A stretch of 64,000 nt of DNA from an uncultured Candidatus Melainabacteria bacterium (GCA_934754515.1 CAKVIG010000003.1:131711-195710); one strand, 5' to 3'. Positions 17,477 through 26,661 are shown, counted from the first letter of the stretch. Notes: a model not told the origin generated them from the sequence alone. A program made the numbers and translations.

Positions 17477-17583
17477 ATCAAGGTTCGAAGATAGGAAGCG
17501 GAGCCATTGGTGCTTTAGGTGGATTTATTATGGGTAAAATTACTGACCATAATACAAATAGTGATGCAAGAAAACACGCTTAA
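17473..17583 (+). pseudogene. Remnant of a glycine-zipper protein
   Basis: In the frame of GTA at 17473 to TAA at 17581 the sequence reads GSGAIGALGGFIMGKITDHN, a glycine-zipper hairpin as in small outer-membrane or lysozyme-inhibitor type proteins. No start codon exists before an upstream stop, and the segment overlaps the end of priA. It looks like the 3' remnant of a gene lost by deletion. Repeats fill the rest of the gap to argS. Confidence 0.45.
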
Positions 17584-17619
17584 TATGTTTATATTATAAT
17601 AGAGAAGTGAAGGAATAAA

Positions 17620-17657
17620 CACCTCACCCTAACCCTCTCCTGTAAGGAGAGGGAATA
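17620..17657 (+). repeat. Dispersed hairpin family A, intact copy
   Basis: CACCTCACCCTAACCCT followed by an 8-9 bp stem CCCTCTCC/GGAGAGGG around GTA. It matches the copies at 19581, 36445, 48543 and 54204 almost exactly. Confidence 0.85.
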
Positions 17658-17664
17658 AGAAGTT

Positions 17665-17745
17665 ATGTCATTGCGAGGAACGGTGAGTGACGAAGCAATC
17701 CATAATAAATAAATGTAGGGTAAGAAAAGCGTGAGCGTTCCCACC
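17665..17745. repeat. Dispersed repeat C plus a GTAG-type palindrome
   Basis: 17665-17704 holds the ATTGCGAGGAA...GAAGCAATCC palindrome family, seen also near 51853, 56403 and 57032. 17715-17745 begins GTAGGGT and ends CCCACC, a REP-like hairpin with AAAAGCGTGAGCG in its middle, repeated at 51953-51984. Confidence 0.65.
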
Positions 17746-17776
17746 GAAAAATAAAACTAAAAATACGAGGATAAAT

Positions 17777-19513
17777 ATGTTAAAAGATTTTTTTCTAAAC
17801 GAAGTTAAACAAGGCATTACAAAAGCCATAGAAGCAAACGAGCTTGGACAAATGAGTGCAGAAAGTGAATACTCTCTCATTATGGAAAAACCAAAAAATC
17901 CTGATTTTGGGGATTTTGCGGTAAATGTTTCATCTTTAGCACGTTCTGCAAAAATCGCACCACCTATGATTGCAAACGCTATTGTAAAACATCTTTCAAA
18001 TAAAGATTATTCAGTTTCTGTTGTTGGTGGTTTTATTAACTTCAAGATTGAAAATTCACTTTTGGCAAATGCTGTTGCAGAAGTTTTAGCAAAAAAAGAA
18101 AACTACGGACGTCCTGAAAATGTTCCGACTGAAAAAATCTTATTAGAATATGTTTCAGCAAACCCAACAGGACCTTTCCACATCGGTCACGGACGTTGGG
18201 CAGCTATGGGAAGTGCTTTGGCTAATTTGCTAAAATTCTACGGACACGAAGTTTATCAAGAATTTTATATCAATGATGCAGGAAGCCAAATTAACAAACT
18301 TGGCAATTCTTTAAAAATAAGAGTTAAGCAAGAATTGGGCGAAAACGTAGATTTTCCGACTGATGAAATTGAAAGAAAGAATTTCTATCCCGGAGATTAT
18401 TTGATTCCGGTTGCTAAAAAATTCTTAGAAGAAAAAATTGCGGATGTAAAATCAGGTGCAGATGTTGACGCGTTAGACGTTAAAATTTTCTCTGATTTTG
18501 CAAAAAAAGAAATGGAAGCTTGCCAAAAGAAATTGTTGGAAGATTTTAGAGTTCATTTTGATAACTTTTATTCAGAACTTGATTTACATAAATCAGGAAA
18601 AGTTGAAGAAAGTTACAAAGAACTTGTATCTAAAGGTATGTTGTACGAAAAAGAAGGTGCAATGTGGTTTAAGTCTTCTGAATTCGGCGATGACCAAGAT
18701 AGAGTTATTAAAAAAGCTGACGGCTCAAATACATACTTAACTGCCGATATTGCTTACCACATCGATAAACTAAGACGCGGATATGACAGATTAATCAACA
18801 TTTGGGGCGCAGACCACCACGGTTATGTTGCTCGTGTTAAAGCATCAATAGAAGCTTTAGGCTATGACCCTAAGAAATTAGAAGTATTGTTAGGACAGCT
18901 TGTAAACCTTGTTGTAAACGGCGAAGAAGTTCGTATGGGCAAACGTAAAAACATGGTTACATTAGATGATTTGATTGAAGAAGTTGGAATTGATGCAACT
19001 CGCTATTGGATGGAAATGCGTAACATTGATATGACGCTTGATTTCGATATCGAGCTTGCAAAGCGTTCAACTGACGAAAACCCTGTATTTTACGTTCAAT
19101 ACGCTTATGCAAGAGTTTGCTCAATTTTGAGAAACGCAGTAAATGAAAGACTTAATGCAGAAACAGGTGAAAAAACTCCGGCACCTATGACTCAAGCAGA
19201 ATTGGATGATTTGATTAATAATTTCGATAAAAATATTATTTTGAAAACCGCTGACAGTGCAAAATCATTGATCTTGAAGTTGGAAGAATTCAAATCCGTA
19301 ATCGTTCTTTCTGCACAAAACAGAACCGTTTACACGATTTGCAGATATGTTCAAGAGCTTGCGGCTGAATTTCATTCATTCTATAACTCAAACAGAGTTA
19401 TTTGTGATGATAAAGAGTTGATGAAATCAAGATTAGCATTGATGGTTGCAATCAAGACAACATTAAAAAATGCGCTTGATATTTTGGCTGTTTCAGCACC
19501 TGAAAAAATGTAA
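17777..19513 (+). CDS. argS: Arginyl-tRNA synthetase
   Basis: 578 residues, class I. The N-terminal Add1 domain is followed by ANPTGPFHIGHGRW (HIGH motif, about 134-138), INDAGSQ, WGADHHGYVARVKA and MGKRKNMVTL (KMSKS equivalent, about residue 390), then the helical anticodon-binding domain ending in APEKM. It charges tRNA-Arg; a tRNA-Arg(ACG) gene lies at 35904. CGAGGA is the Shine-Dalgarno. Monocistronic with its own terminator. Confidence 0.97.
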   Translation: MLKDFFLNEVKQGITKAIEANELGQMSAESEYSLIMEKPKNPDFGDFAVNVSSLARSAKIAPPMIANAIVKHLSNKDYSVSVVGGFINFKIENSLLANAVAEVLAKKENYGRPENVPTEKILLEYVSANPTGPFHIGHGRWAAMGSALANLLKFYGHEVYQEFYINDAGSQINKLGNSLKIRVKQELGENVDFPTDEIERKNFYPGDYLIPVAKKFLEEKIADVKSGADVDALDVKIFSDFAKKEMEACQKKLLEDFRVHFDNFYSELDLHKSGKVEESYKELVSKGMLYEKEGAMWFKSSEFGDDQDRVIKKADGSNTYLTADIAYHIDKLRRGYDRLINIWGADHHGYVARVKASIEALGYDPKKLEVLLGQLVNLVVNGEEVRMGKRKNMVTLDDLIEEVGIDATRYWMEMRNIDMTLDFDIELAKRSTDENPVFYVQYAYARVCSILRNAVNERLNAETGEKTPAPMTQAELDDLINNFDKNIILKTADSAKSLILKLEEFKSVIVLSAQNRTVYTICRYVQELAAEFHSFYNSNRVICDDKELMKSRLALMVAIKTTLKNALDILAVSAPEKM

Positions 19514-19535
19514 AATTTAATTATATGTAATAAAA

Positions 19536-19567
19536 CAAAAAATGCGCTCATAAAGCGCATTTTTTGT
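19536..19567 (+). terminator. Rho-independent terminator of argS
   Basis: A 12-bp stem (19537-19548 with 19554-19565), 5-nt loop, flanked by A- and T-runs. Confidence 0.9.
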
Positions 19568-19580
19568 TGTTATAGATTTT

Positions 19581-19620
19581 CACCTCACCCTAGCCCTCTC
19601 CTGTAAGGAGAGGGAATAAC
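19581..19620 (+). repeat. Dispersed hairpin family A, intact copy
   Basis: It differs from the 17620 copy by one base (CTAGCCC for CTAACCC) in the conserved part. It lies between the argS terminator and the convergent sigma-factor gene. Confidence 0.85.
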
Positions 19621-19706
19621 CTAAAGTCGTTCAATTAATATAAATTTGAAAAATCTTATATGTACAAATAAATAAGTCTCGCTAATTTTCTCTCCTTAAG
19701 AACAAA

Positions 19707-20585
19707 TTAATCCGCATAACAAGCCAAAACCAAATTGTTTCTTAATTTATTCAAAGCTCTAGCTTCAGTTTGACGAATACATTCTTTTGTAACACCATAC
19801 ATTTTGCCGATTTCTTCCAATGTAGTTTTAGCAAAATTACCTAAACCAAAACGCATTTTAATAACAGTTTGTTCTCTATCCTTCAAAGTTGAAACAACAT
19901 TACTCAAATCATTTTTCAACTGTTCGTACTCAATATTTTCTTCAACATTGGTATTTTCATCTTCCAAAACATCTGCAACATTTAATTCACTGCCGTTTTT
20001 ACCGTCAAAACTGCCTTCAATAGAAACTGTTGTTGAATAAGCAGATAAATATGTATCAATTTTTTCAGGTTCTAAGTTCATTTTTTCGGCAACATCTTTA
20101 TTTGTTACTTGGCAGTTGTAAGCTCTTTCCATTTCAGCTTTTACTTTTGAGAATTTTGATAAAGTTTCTTGGATGTATACAGGAATTTTCATACAGTATG
20201 ATTGTTCTGAAATTGCCTTAAACATAGCTTGTTTAATCCACCAGCTTGCATAAGTAGAAAATCTGTAACCCAATTCAGGGTTAAATTTTTCAACTGCAAT
20301 CATCAAACCTAAATTTCCTTCTTGAATCAAATCAATCATAGGTAATTTTGCAACATGAATAACTTTTCTTGCAATTGTCAAAACTAATTTTAAATTTGAT
20401 TGAACCAAAACTTTTTTTGCAACTTTGTCACCTGCTTTTGCTTTTATTGCAATTTCTTTTTCTTCATCTGCACTCAAAGATTTGAATGAGTTTGCTTTTC
20501 TTGAATAAGCACTGATTTCTTCACAGCCTGAAACGAATTTTGCAGGGTTTGATGTTGTTTTCATTGAGATAAATTGTTCTTTCAT
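19707..20585 (-). CDS. Sigma-70 family RNA polymerase sigma factor (group 2-like)
   Basis: 292 residues. Region 2 (about 60-130) is strongly conserved, with NLKLVLTIARK, DLIQEGNLGLMIAVEKF and GYRFSTYASWWIKQAM. Regions 3 and 4 follow, with DREQTVIKMRFGLG and TLEEIGKMYGVTKECIRQ as the -35 recognition helix. Region 1.1 and the RpoD non-conserved insert are missing, so this is an alternative, RpoD/RpoS-like factor rather than the housekeeping one. Shine-Dalgarno AGGAG (20594-20598) is 8 nt before the ATG. A 30-bp palindrome upstream may regulate it. It is a single gene. Confidence 0.9.
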   Translation of the reverse strand: MKEQFISMKTTSNPAKFVSGCEEISAYSRKANSFKSLSADEEKEIAIKAKAGDKVAKKVLVQSNLKLVLTIARKVIHVAKLPMIDLIQEGNLGLMIAVEKFNPELGYRFSTYASWWIKQAMFKAISEQSYCMKIPVYIQETLSKFSKVKAEMERAYNCQVTNKDVAEKMNLEPEKIDTYLSAYSTTVSIEGSFDGKNGSELNVADVLEDENTNVEENIEYEQLKNDLSNVVSTLKDREQTVIKMRFGLGNFAKTTLEEIGKMYGVTKECIRQTEARALNKLRNNLVLACYAD

Positions 20586-20672
20586 ACTATAAGCTCCTAT
20601 GGGTAAATGGGGTAATAATTTTTAATGGGGAAACGATACACGAATTAAGATAAACACATAACAACGTTTTCT

Positions 20673-20702
20673 TATATACTTATGATATATCATAAGTATA
20701 TA
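20673..20702. promoter_or_regulatory. 30-bp perfect palindrome upstream of the sigma-factor gene
   Basis: Every base from 20673 to 20702 pairs with its mirror partner around a GATATATC centre. It lies 88-117 bp before the sigma ATG, within 190 bp of non-coding DNA after the patatin gene. No T-run follows, so a terminator is unlikely. It fits an operator for a dimeric regulator; this is inference. Confidence 0.5.
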
Positions 20703-20775
20703 TTTCTCAATACATTTGTTAAGAAATGTTACACAAAACATCAGTTTTTTAAGATATTTTTACAAAACTTAACAA

Positions 20776-21954
20776 TTAAGCAGCATTTTGCAAATACAAT
20801 TTTAAGTCTGTAATTCTTGTGTCAACAGTCATTATGACATCTTTCATCTGTGCTTCTAGTCGTTTTGCACCTTTAAAGCAAGTATGAAAGAACAAAATTG
20901 TTGAAGTTGCTTTCACTAAATCGTTTTTTAATTCTTTAATTTTATTGTAAATTTGCGGGTCAACAATTTCTTTATTTTCGCATAAAACAGTAAAAATATC
21001 TCCGAGCCACCATTGAACTTCTTCAACATTATTGGCTTTTAACCCCTTTAATGCTTTTTTTAGATATGTTGAAATCGGAGTATAAACTTCTAAAAGCTTT
21101 TCTTTTTTCTTTGGTAAAACTTTTTTAAAATAATTCATTGTTTGCTCGTAACCAACATTTATCAAATTGCGTCTGGCGTCTTTATTTAAATTAAAATCTG
21201 CAAAAAATACATCACCCGTATCAATTCTTACGCAATCATAACGGTCATTTGAACCGAACATTTCAGTTACAAAATCAGTCGCAACATCCGTTACACAACT
21301 ATAAATAGTATTAATAAACGAAATCGGATTTGCTTCATCTTTACTGTAATCACCTTCTAAACGAAACTCCAAAATTCGGCTTTCAGAGCTGTCTAAATTT
21401 TCAGATAACTTCCACATAGGAGATGCCTTCTGCAAATCACCGTCGACCAAAAACGAATCTTCATATTTATATGGTGCCATAAGTCCCGGCATGCTTGAAG
21501 AAATTTTGATTGCTTGCGCGATTTCAAATTTTGGTGTAACAATTTTTGAAAACTCTTGTGTTGAAAATTTAGTCAAATTTGTGGTTATAATTACAAGATT
21601 TTTCTCTAAATCCTCAAAGTTTATATTGCGTCCTCTTACGGTTTCGATTTTTTTAGACAAAAGCTCATTCAACCAATCTTGAAATATTTCGCCTTTTGAT
21701 AGCGCAAAAGCTTTGCCAAATCCCAAGTGGATATCTTTAAACAGGTCAAAATTAACCTTCATAAAAATATTTTCTAATTCATAGGATTTATATCCGCAAG
21801 CAACAAGAGATGCTATAACTGAGCCGACAGAAGAACCGCCAATTACATCGTATTCTATTCCAAGTTCTTCTAAAGCACGAATTGTGCCGATATAAGCCAT
21901 TCCTCGAATAGCACCGCCGCCGAATAAACAAGTATATTTTAACGGATTAGTCAT
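20776..21954 (-). CDS. Patatin-like phospholipase
   Basis: 392 residues. Patatin core: oxyanion loop GGGAIRG (12-18), nucleophile elbow GGSSVGS with Ser42, and the catalytic Asp in VDGDLQ (Asp171). The second half (about 290-392) is a helical extension of unknown role. Members hydrolyse acyl chains of phospholipids and may act on membranes of the cell itself or of a host. No signal peptide. The start overlaps the upstream membrane-protein gene by 8 bases, so they are coupled. Confidence 0.88.
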   Translation of the reverse strand: MTNPLKYTCLFGGGAIRGMAYIGTIRALEELGIEYDVIGGSSVGSVIASLVACGYKSYELENIFMKVNFDLFKDIHLGFGKAFALSKGEIFQDWLNELLSKKIETVRGRNINFEDLEKNLVIITTNLTKFSTQEFSKIVTPKFEIAQAIKISSSMPGLMAPYKYEDSFLVDGDLQKASPMWKLSENLDSSESRILEFRLEGDYSKDEANPISFINTIYSCVTDVATDFVTEMFGSNDRYDCVRIDTGDVFFADFNLNKDARRNLINVGYEQTMNYFKKVLPKKKEKLLEVYTPISTYLKKALKGLKANNVEEVQWWLGDIFTVLCENKEIVDPQIYNKIKELKNDLVKATSTILFFHTCFKGAKRLEAQMKDVIMTVDTRITDLKLYLQNAA

Positions 21955-23458
21955 TATTTTTCACCATAAATTTTAGTTTTTTACCAAATGTAACACTATC
22001 AAACATTGTTCTTTTATAATAATCAATATCGTGATTTGGTTCAATATATGAAGATTTTTCGCAACCTTTCTTTATAAAGATACCACAAACATTCCCTTCA
22101 TAAATTTGTACCCAATCAGAATCTTGTTGTAAAACATTATAAACTTCAATAGACTTAAGTGGCATTAAAATCTCTGTCTGATAATTATTAATAATATCGC
22201 GCCAATTATTTTCTGCGAGTTCATAATCACGAAGAGTTAAAAATTCTTTGTCGTTATAAACTTCTTCATAACGGCCATCCATATAAATCAGATTGTTTGG
22301 ATAAAGTTTGTATGAAAAATAACTGCCCAAACCAAACGGCACAACTACATTGCCTTTAATATTATTTATTTTTAAGAATTCTGTTTCCATTAAAGGGTAT
22401 TTTTTTGCGTCACATCTAGGATAAGCAGGTGAAGATAGCGGAATTACAAACAAAGCAAGTGCGATAACGGCAGGATAAAGAGTTTTTTCAATAGTTTTGA
22501 ATATTTTGTGAAAACGATTAAATAATCTTAAAATGTCGGTATAACATAACGCGCAAATAGCAATTAAAGATAGAGAAAGTAATTTTACATGCACTAAACC
22601 TGAATATAAGGTTACTACAAGTACAATTGTTTTTGTTAGGTCTAATTTCTTTTTAGAAATAAAGTTTGTGATTACGCCAAATATACAAAATAAACTTGTA
22701 GGCAAATAAATCAAAAAATGTCTTTTTGCTAAAAAACTCCACCATTCAACAACGTATTTGCGATTCATTGTTGTTGCACTGAATAAAAAGTCTAAATACT
22801 TTAAGCCATAAGGGTTAATGATTAATAGTGGAGTCGAAATTGCAAGCAAGGCAAAGTTTTTTTCCCAAGGTCTTTTGCTTAAAAGTTCTCCTGCAAGATA
22901 CATAAAAATTAAACCTAAACCTGATACAACACCGCCATGAAGGTTGTTCCATAAGATTACGATAGGAGGAATGAACCAAACAAGTTTTGTTGAATAATTT
23001 TTTCTTAGTTTTTCCATCAGGTATAAAAACAAGCTGAAAAAGAAGAAGCTGAAAAGCTGACAACGAACGCCTGATGAATTTAGATGATAATACATCAAAA
23101 GAAAAGCTGAAATAAAAAGTAATGAAGTCGGATAAGCGTGTTTTTGAAGTTTTTGAGTTTTGATTACAAAAAACGCAGTTCCGAACATTAAAATTGTTTG
23201 CAAAAGTATTGTCCCAAATGCACCAAAATATTTTAGGAATAAATAAAAAACAACGCCAGAACCCCATTCATGGTCATACCAAGGATGAGTCGGTGTGTAA
23301 GATAAAAAATCTTTGAACGGCAAAATGCCTTGTTCGATAAAGCGTTCGCCAACGATTATGCGAGCGAAAAAGTCATAATCGTAGTTTGTGGTGAGGCAGG
23401 AAAGGATTAAGCAGATTAGAAAAATTGTTGTGAATAATAATATGTTTTTTTGTTTCAA
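21947..23458 (-). CDS. Multi-pass membrane protein, probable GT-C-type glycosyltransferase
   Basis: 503 residues with about 10 hydrophobic segments, then a soluble C-terminal part (about 350-503). The first loop has NYDYDFFARIIVGERFIEQG with D-x-D-x-F and later HPWYDHEW, the D/E plus H-x-W layout of polyprenol-sugar-dependent GT-C enzymes. It probably transfers a sugar or other group at the outer face of the inner membrane. The only reasonable start is TTG at 23458, whose purine-rich ribosome site is supplied by the abutting family A repeat. Coupled to the patatin gene. Family assignment is tentative. Confidence 0.6.
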   Translation of the reverse strand: MKQKNILLFTTIFLICLILSCLTTNYDYDFFARIIVGERFIEQGILPFKDFLSYTPTHPWYDHEWGSGVVFYLFLKYFGAFGTILLQTILMFGTAFFVIKTQKLQKHAYPTSLLFISAFLLMYYHLNSSGVRCQLFSFFFFSLFLYLMEKLRKNYSTKLVWFIPPIVILWNNLHGGVVSGLGLIFMYLAGELLSKRPWEKNFALLAISTPLLIINPYGLKYLDFLFSATTMNRKYVVEWWSFLAKRHFLIYLPTSLFCIFGVITNFISKKKLDLTKTIVLVVTLYSGLVHVKLLSLSLIAICALCYTDILRLFNRFHKIFKTIEKTLYPAVIALALFVIPLSSPAYPRCDAKKYPLMETEFLKINNIKGNVVVPFGLGSYFSYKLYPNNLIYMDGRYEEVYNDKEFLTLRDYELAENNWRDIINNYQTEILMPLKSIEVYNVLQQDSDWVQIYEGNVCGIFIKKGCEKSSYIEPNHDIDYYKRTMFDSVTFGKKLKFMVKNND

Positions 23459-23462
23459 AAAG

Positions 23463-23496
23463 CCCCCTCCCTAACCCTCCCCCATGGAGAGGGAAT
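23463..23496 (+). repeat. Dispersed hairpin family A, diverged copy
   Basis: It has CCCTCCCTAACCCTCCCCCATGGAGAGGG in place of the usual stem, so the stem is partly broken. It touches the start of the GT-C gene. A GTAGGGTGGG half-palindrome (minus strand) lies at about 23577-23587. The rest of 23497-23711 holds no gene that I can see. Confidence 0.6.
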
Positions 23497-23711
23497 ACGC
23501 TTGCGATGTTTACTAAATTTTATGGTGGATACTCAATGCAACAAACCTATGAGCAATTCTCAAATTTATGTAGCTTTACCCACCCTACGTATTGTTATAA
23601 CAAGTGTGTTTAAACCAACGTCACTTCAATTATTTTAACATAAATACACCTACATATTTTTAATTACCTCTTTTTATGCTAAAATAATTAACGAGTTTAG
23701 GAGATTAGAGT

Positions 23712-24953
23712 ATGGGATTAACATTAGTAGAAAAGATTATTTCAGAACACGCTGGTAAGCAAGTACACGCAGGTGAGCTTGTTATTTTAAAGGTTGATGT
23801 TTCTGCCGTTCAAGACGGAACGGGACCTTTAACGGTTCAAGAATTTAAAAAACTTGGAAAATCTAAACTAAATAATCCCGAGAGAACTATATTATTTATT
23901 GACCACGCTTCACCAAGCCCGAGAAAAGAGCTTTCTAACACACACATGGTGCTTAGAGAATTCCATAAGGAATATGGTGCTGTGCTTTCAGACGTTGGCG
24001 CAGGCGTTTGTCACCAAAGATTAATTGAAACCTTCGTAAACCCTGGTGAAGTTTTAGTTGGTGCGGATTCTCATACTTGTACTTCTGGTGCATTGGGTGC
24101 GTTTGCGACAGGCATGGGCTCTACCGATATTGCAGTTGCGATGGCTCTTGGCAAAACTTGGTTGAAAGTTCCAGCAACATTTAAAATTGTTGTAACAGGA
24201 AAATTTAGAGAAGGGATTTGCTCAAAAGATTTGATGCTTCATCTTATCGGAATGATTGGCGCAGACGGGGCAACTTATAAGGCTTTGGAATTTACAGGTG
24301 ACACGATTGACAATATGACAATGTCAGAAAGATTTACGCTTGCGAATATGGCAGTAGAAGCAGGTGCAAAATGCGGTTTGTTCATTGCAGACGATAAAAC
24401 AAAAGCATTTTTGAAGGAACGCGGACGTGAAGATAAATTCAGACAAATATTACCTGATTCAGACGCTGTTTACGAAAGAGTTATTAATATTAAAGCAGAA
24501 GATGTACCGCATACGGTTTCTTGCCCGCACACAGTTGACAACACAAAACGCGTTGAAGAATTAAAAGATGTTAAGGTAAATCAAGTTTACGTAGGTACTT
24601 GCACAAACGGCAGAATTGAGGATTTGAGAGTTGTTGCCAATATTTTGAAAGGCAAAACCGTTCATCCTGATGTTAGAATGTTGATTTCACCTGCTTCTAA
24701 AGATGTGTTTAAACAAGCTTTAAAAGAAGGTTTGATTGATATTTTTGTAGAAGCAAACGCAGCGATTCTTGCTCCGGGTTGCGGACCTTGTGTCGGTGTT
24801 CATGCCGGAATTTTAGGCGACGGAGAAGTTTGTTTGGCAACTCAAAACAGAAATTTCCAAGGCAGAATGGGTAATACAAAGGGATTTATCTATTTGGCAT
24901 CTCCTTATGTAGCAGCATATACTGCTTTAAGAGGTTATATTTCAGCAGAATAA
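23712..24953 (+). CDS. leuC: 3-isopropylmalate dehydratase large subunit (LeuC/HACN family)
   Basis: 413 residues, matching the shorter archaeal/bacterial type-2 large subunit. Substrate and cluster motifs are intact: GADSHTCTSGALGAF, GTCTNGRIEDL and APGCGPCVG, whose three Cys hold the [4Fe-4S] cluster. With LeuD it isomerises 2- to 3-isopropylmalate in leucine synthesis; homoaconitase or methylmalate activity is possible in this subgroup. No leuD is within the window. AGGAG precedes the ATG. A REP palindrome follows immediately. Confidence 0.9.
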   Translation: MGLTLVEKIISEHAGKQVHAGELVILKVDVSAVQDGTGPLTVQEFKKLGKSKLNNPERTILFIDHASPSPRKELSNTHMVLREFHKEYGAVLSDVGAGVCHQRLIETFVNPGEVLVGADSHTCTSGALGAFATGMGSTDIAVAMALGKTWLKVPATFKIVVTGKFREGICSKDLMLHLIGMIGADGATYKALEFTGDTIDNMTMSERFTLANMAVEAGAKCGLFIADDKTKAFLKERGREDKFRQILPDSDAVYERVINIKAEDVPHTVSCPHTVDNTKRVEELKDVKVNQVYVGTCTNGRIEDLRVVANILKGKTVHPDVRMLISPASKDVFKQALKEGLIDIFVEANAAILAPGCGPCVGVHAGILGDGEVCLATQNRNFQGRMGNTKGFIYLASPYVAAYTALRGYISAE

Positions 24954-24960
24954 AGTTATT

Positions 24961-24995
24961 GTCGGGTTCAATGACAATAGTTGAACCCGACCTAC
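24961..24995 (-). repeat. GTAG-type REP palindrome
   Basis: Read on the minus strand it is GTAG followed by an 11-bp stem (GTCGGGTTCAA with TTGAACCCGAC). Same layout as the REPs around the RAYT gene, with two compensating changes in the stem. Confidence 0.8.
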
Positions 24996-25020
24996 AAATC
25001 TAGGGGGTGGGGTTAGAACT

Positions 25021-25506
25021 ATGAACTTACTACTTTTAAAACAATTATCAATTCTAAGCGCATTTGCAGGCGTTATCTTGGGACTTATAACAATCGTACC
25101 TTACGTAAGCTTTTTGAGCTTTATGGTTTTGATATTGTGTTTATCAGCGTTCGTGCTTGCATATCTTAAACAGAATGAATTAATCGGAATTATTAGCGTT
25201 AGAGAAGGCTGTATTTTTGGGGCGGTTATCGGGTTTGTATCATTTATAGCGTTTTCAGTAGTTTATGCGCCGATAAGTATGCTTTTAGGATGGTTGATTC
25301 CTTCATATACGCAGGGATTTTTAAGATTTTTTATGGGAAGCTTTGGTTCATTTATCGTAATGATTCTTCTAATGATTCTTATGGCAGGTATAAGTGCTTT
25401 ATTTAACGGTTTTGCAGGACTTGTTACTGCTTATGTTTATGAACTAATTACAGGTATAAAAAAAGAAAATAATCAAAATACCAGTGTGGATTTTGAAATC
25501 AAGTAA
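25021..25506 (+). CDS. Small integral membrane protein, unknown
   Basis: 161 residues with four hydrophobic segments (about 8-28, 30-50, 65-90, 105-140). Short hydrophilic tail. No family recognised. AGGGGGTGGGG lies upstream and may serve as ribosome site. It sits between leuC and mtnA with REPs on both sides, so it may have its own transcript. Confidence 0.65.
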   Translation: MNLLLLKQLSILSAFAGVILGLITIVPYVSFLSFMVLILCLSAFVLAYLKQNELIGIISVREGCIFGAVIGFVSFIAFSVVYAPISMLLGWLIPSYTQGFLRFFMGSFGSFIVMILLMILMAGISALFNGFAGLVTAYVYELITGIKKENNQNTSVDFEIK

Positions 25507-25513
25507 AGTTATT

Positions 25514-25535
25514 GGTGCAAAAAATTGCACACTAC
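25514..25535 (-). repeat. Short GTAG-type REP palindrome
   Basis: On the minus strand, GTAG followed by TGTGCAA...TTGCACC. It pairs with the similar element at 63282-63302. Confidence 0.6.
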
Positions 25536-25605
25536 ATTTTGGATAGCCCTCGCTCCTTGCGAGAGAGTGAAATGAAAGGGGCAAATAAAATAACAGGAGA
25601 AAATA

Positions 25606-26661
25606 ATGGAATTTAAATCAAAAATAAAAACAATCGAATGGGTTGATACGTATTCAAAAATGGTAGATCAAACAGTTGTGCCTTATGAATACAAGTTTGT
25701 AAATATCACGACTGGCGAAGATATGTTTAATGCAATTCGCAACATGATAGTTCGTGGCGCACCTGCTATCGGAATTGCAGGCGCACACGGTGTAATTTTG
25801 TTTGCTCAAGAAGGCGCAAAAGAAATTACATCAAGAGAAGAATTTGTAAATTGGCTGCTTGAAAAAGCCGAATACATGAAAACATCTCGCCCGACTGCCG
25901 TTAATTTAATGTGGGCAGTTGAAAAACAAGAAGAAGTTATCAGAAATTCTAAATCTGATATCAATGGAATTATTTCTGAATTAAAAACAAACGCAATTAA
26001 ATTGGAAAACGAAGATATAGAAATTAATAAAAAAATTGGCGATTATGGCGCAGAAGTTGTTCCAAAAGGTGCAACAATCCTTACTCACTGTAACGCGGGT
26101 GCTTTGGCAACGGTAGGATACGGTACGGCTCTTGGCGTTGTTCGTTCGGCTTATGCTAAAGATAACACTATTCAAGTTTTTGCAGATGAAACTCGTCCGC
26201 GTCAACAAGGCGCAAGAATTACAACTTTTGAACTTGCAATGGACGGAATTCCAGTAACATTGATTACAGACGGAATGTGTTCGTATTTTATGAGTAAAGG
26301 CATGATTGATATGGTTGTAGTGGGTGCAGATAGAATTGCTGCAAACGGTGATACTGCAAATAAAATTGGAACTTACACGGTAGCGATTGCTGCAAAATAT
26401 CACAATGTTCCATTCTATATCGCAGCTCCGCTTTCAACAATTGATACATCAATCAAATCAGGTGCGGAAATTCCAATCGAAGAACGTTCACATGAAGAAG
26501 TTACTCATATCAATGGCAAACGAATTTGCGCAGAAGGTATTAATGTTATTAATCCGGGTTTTGACGTTACTCCGCATGAATTGATTGCCGGTATTATTAC
26601 AGAAAAAGGTATTTTAAGACCTGATTATAATAAGTCTATTGCAGAAGCGTTTTTGAAGTAG
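25606..26661 (+). CDS. mtnA: Methylthioribose-1-phosphate isomerase
   Basis: 351 residues of the eIF2B-related isomerase fold. Typical segments are MIVRGAPAIGIAGAHGV, HCNAGALATVGYGTALGV (catalytic Cys), ETRPRQQGARITTFEL and GADRIAANGDTANKIGTY (catalytic Asp). It opens methylthioribose 1-phosphate to the ribulose form in methionine salvage. No other salvage gene is nearby, so it may act alone, for example in disposing of S-adenosylmethionine by-products. AGGAG precedes the start. Confidence 0.95.
   Translation: MEFKSKIKTIEWVDTYSKMVDQTVVPYEYKFVNITTGEDMFNAIRNMIVRGAPAIGIAGAHGVILFAQEGAKEITSREEFVNWLLEKAEYMKTSRPTAVNLMWAVEKQEEVIRNSKSDINGIISELKTNAIKLENEDIEINKKIGDYGAEVVPKGATILTHCNAGALATVGYGTALGVVRSAYAKDNTIQVFADETRPRQQGARITTFELAMDGIPVTLITDGMCSYFMSKGMIDMVVVGADRIAANGDTANKIGTYTVAIAAKYHNVPFYIAAPLSTIDTSIKSGAEIPIEERSHEEVTHINGKRICAEGINVINPGFDVTPHELIAGIITEKGILRPDYNKSIAEAFLK

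Noticed and set aside
25981..26403. Long minus-strand ORF inside mtnA
   Set aside because: Product is a Cys/Ser/Asn-rich shadow of a well-conserved gene and has no ribosome site.
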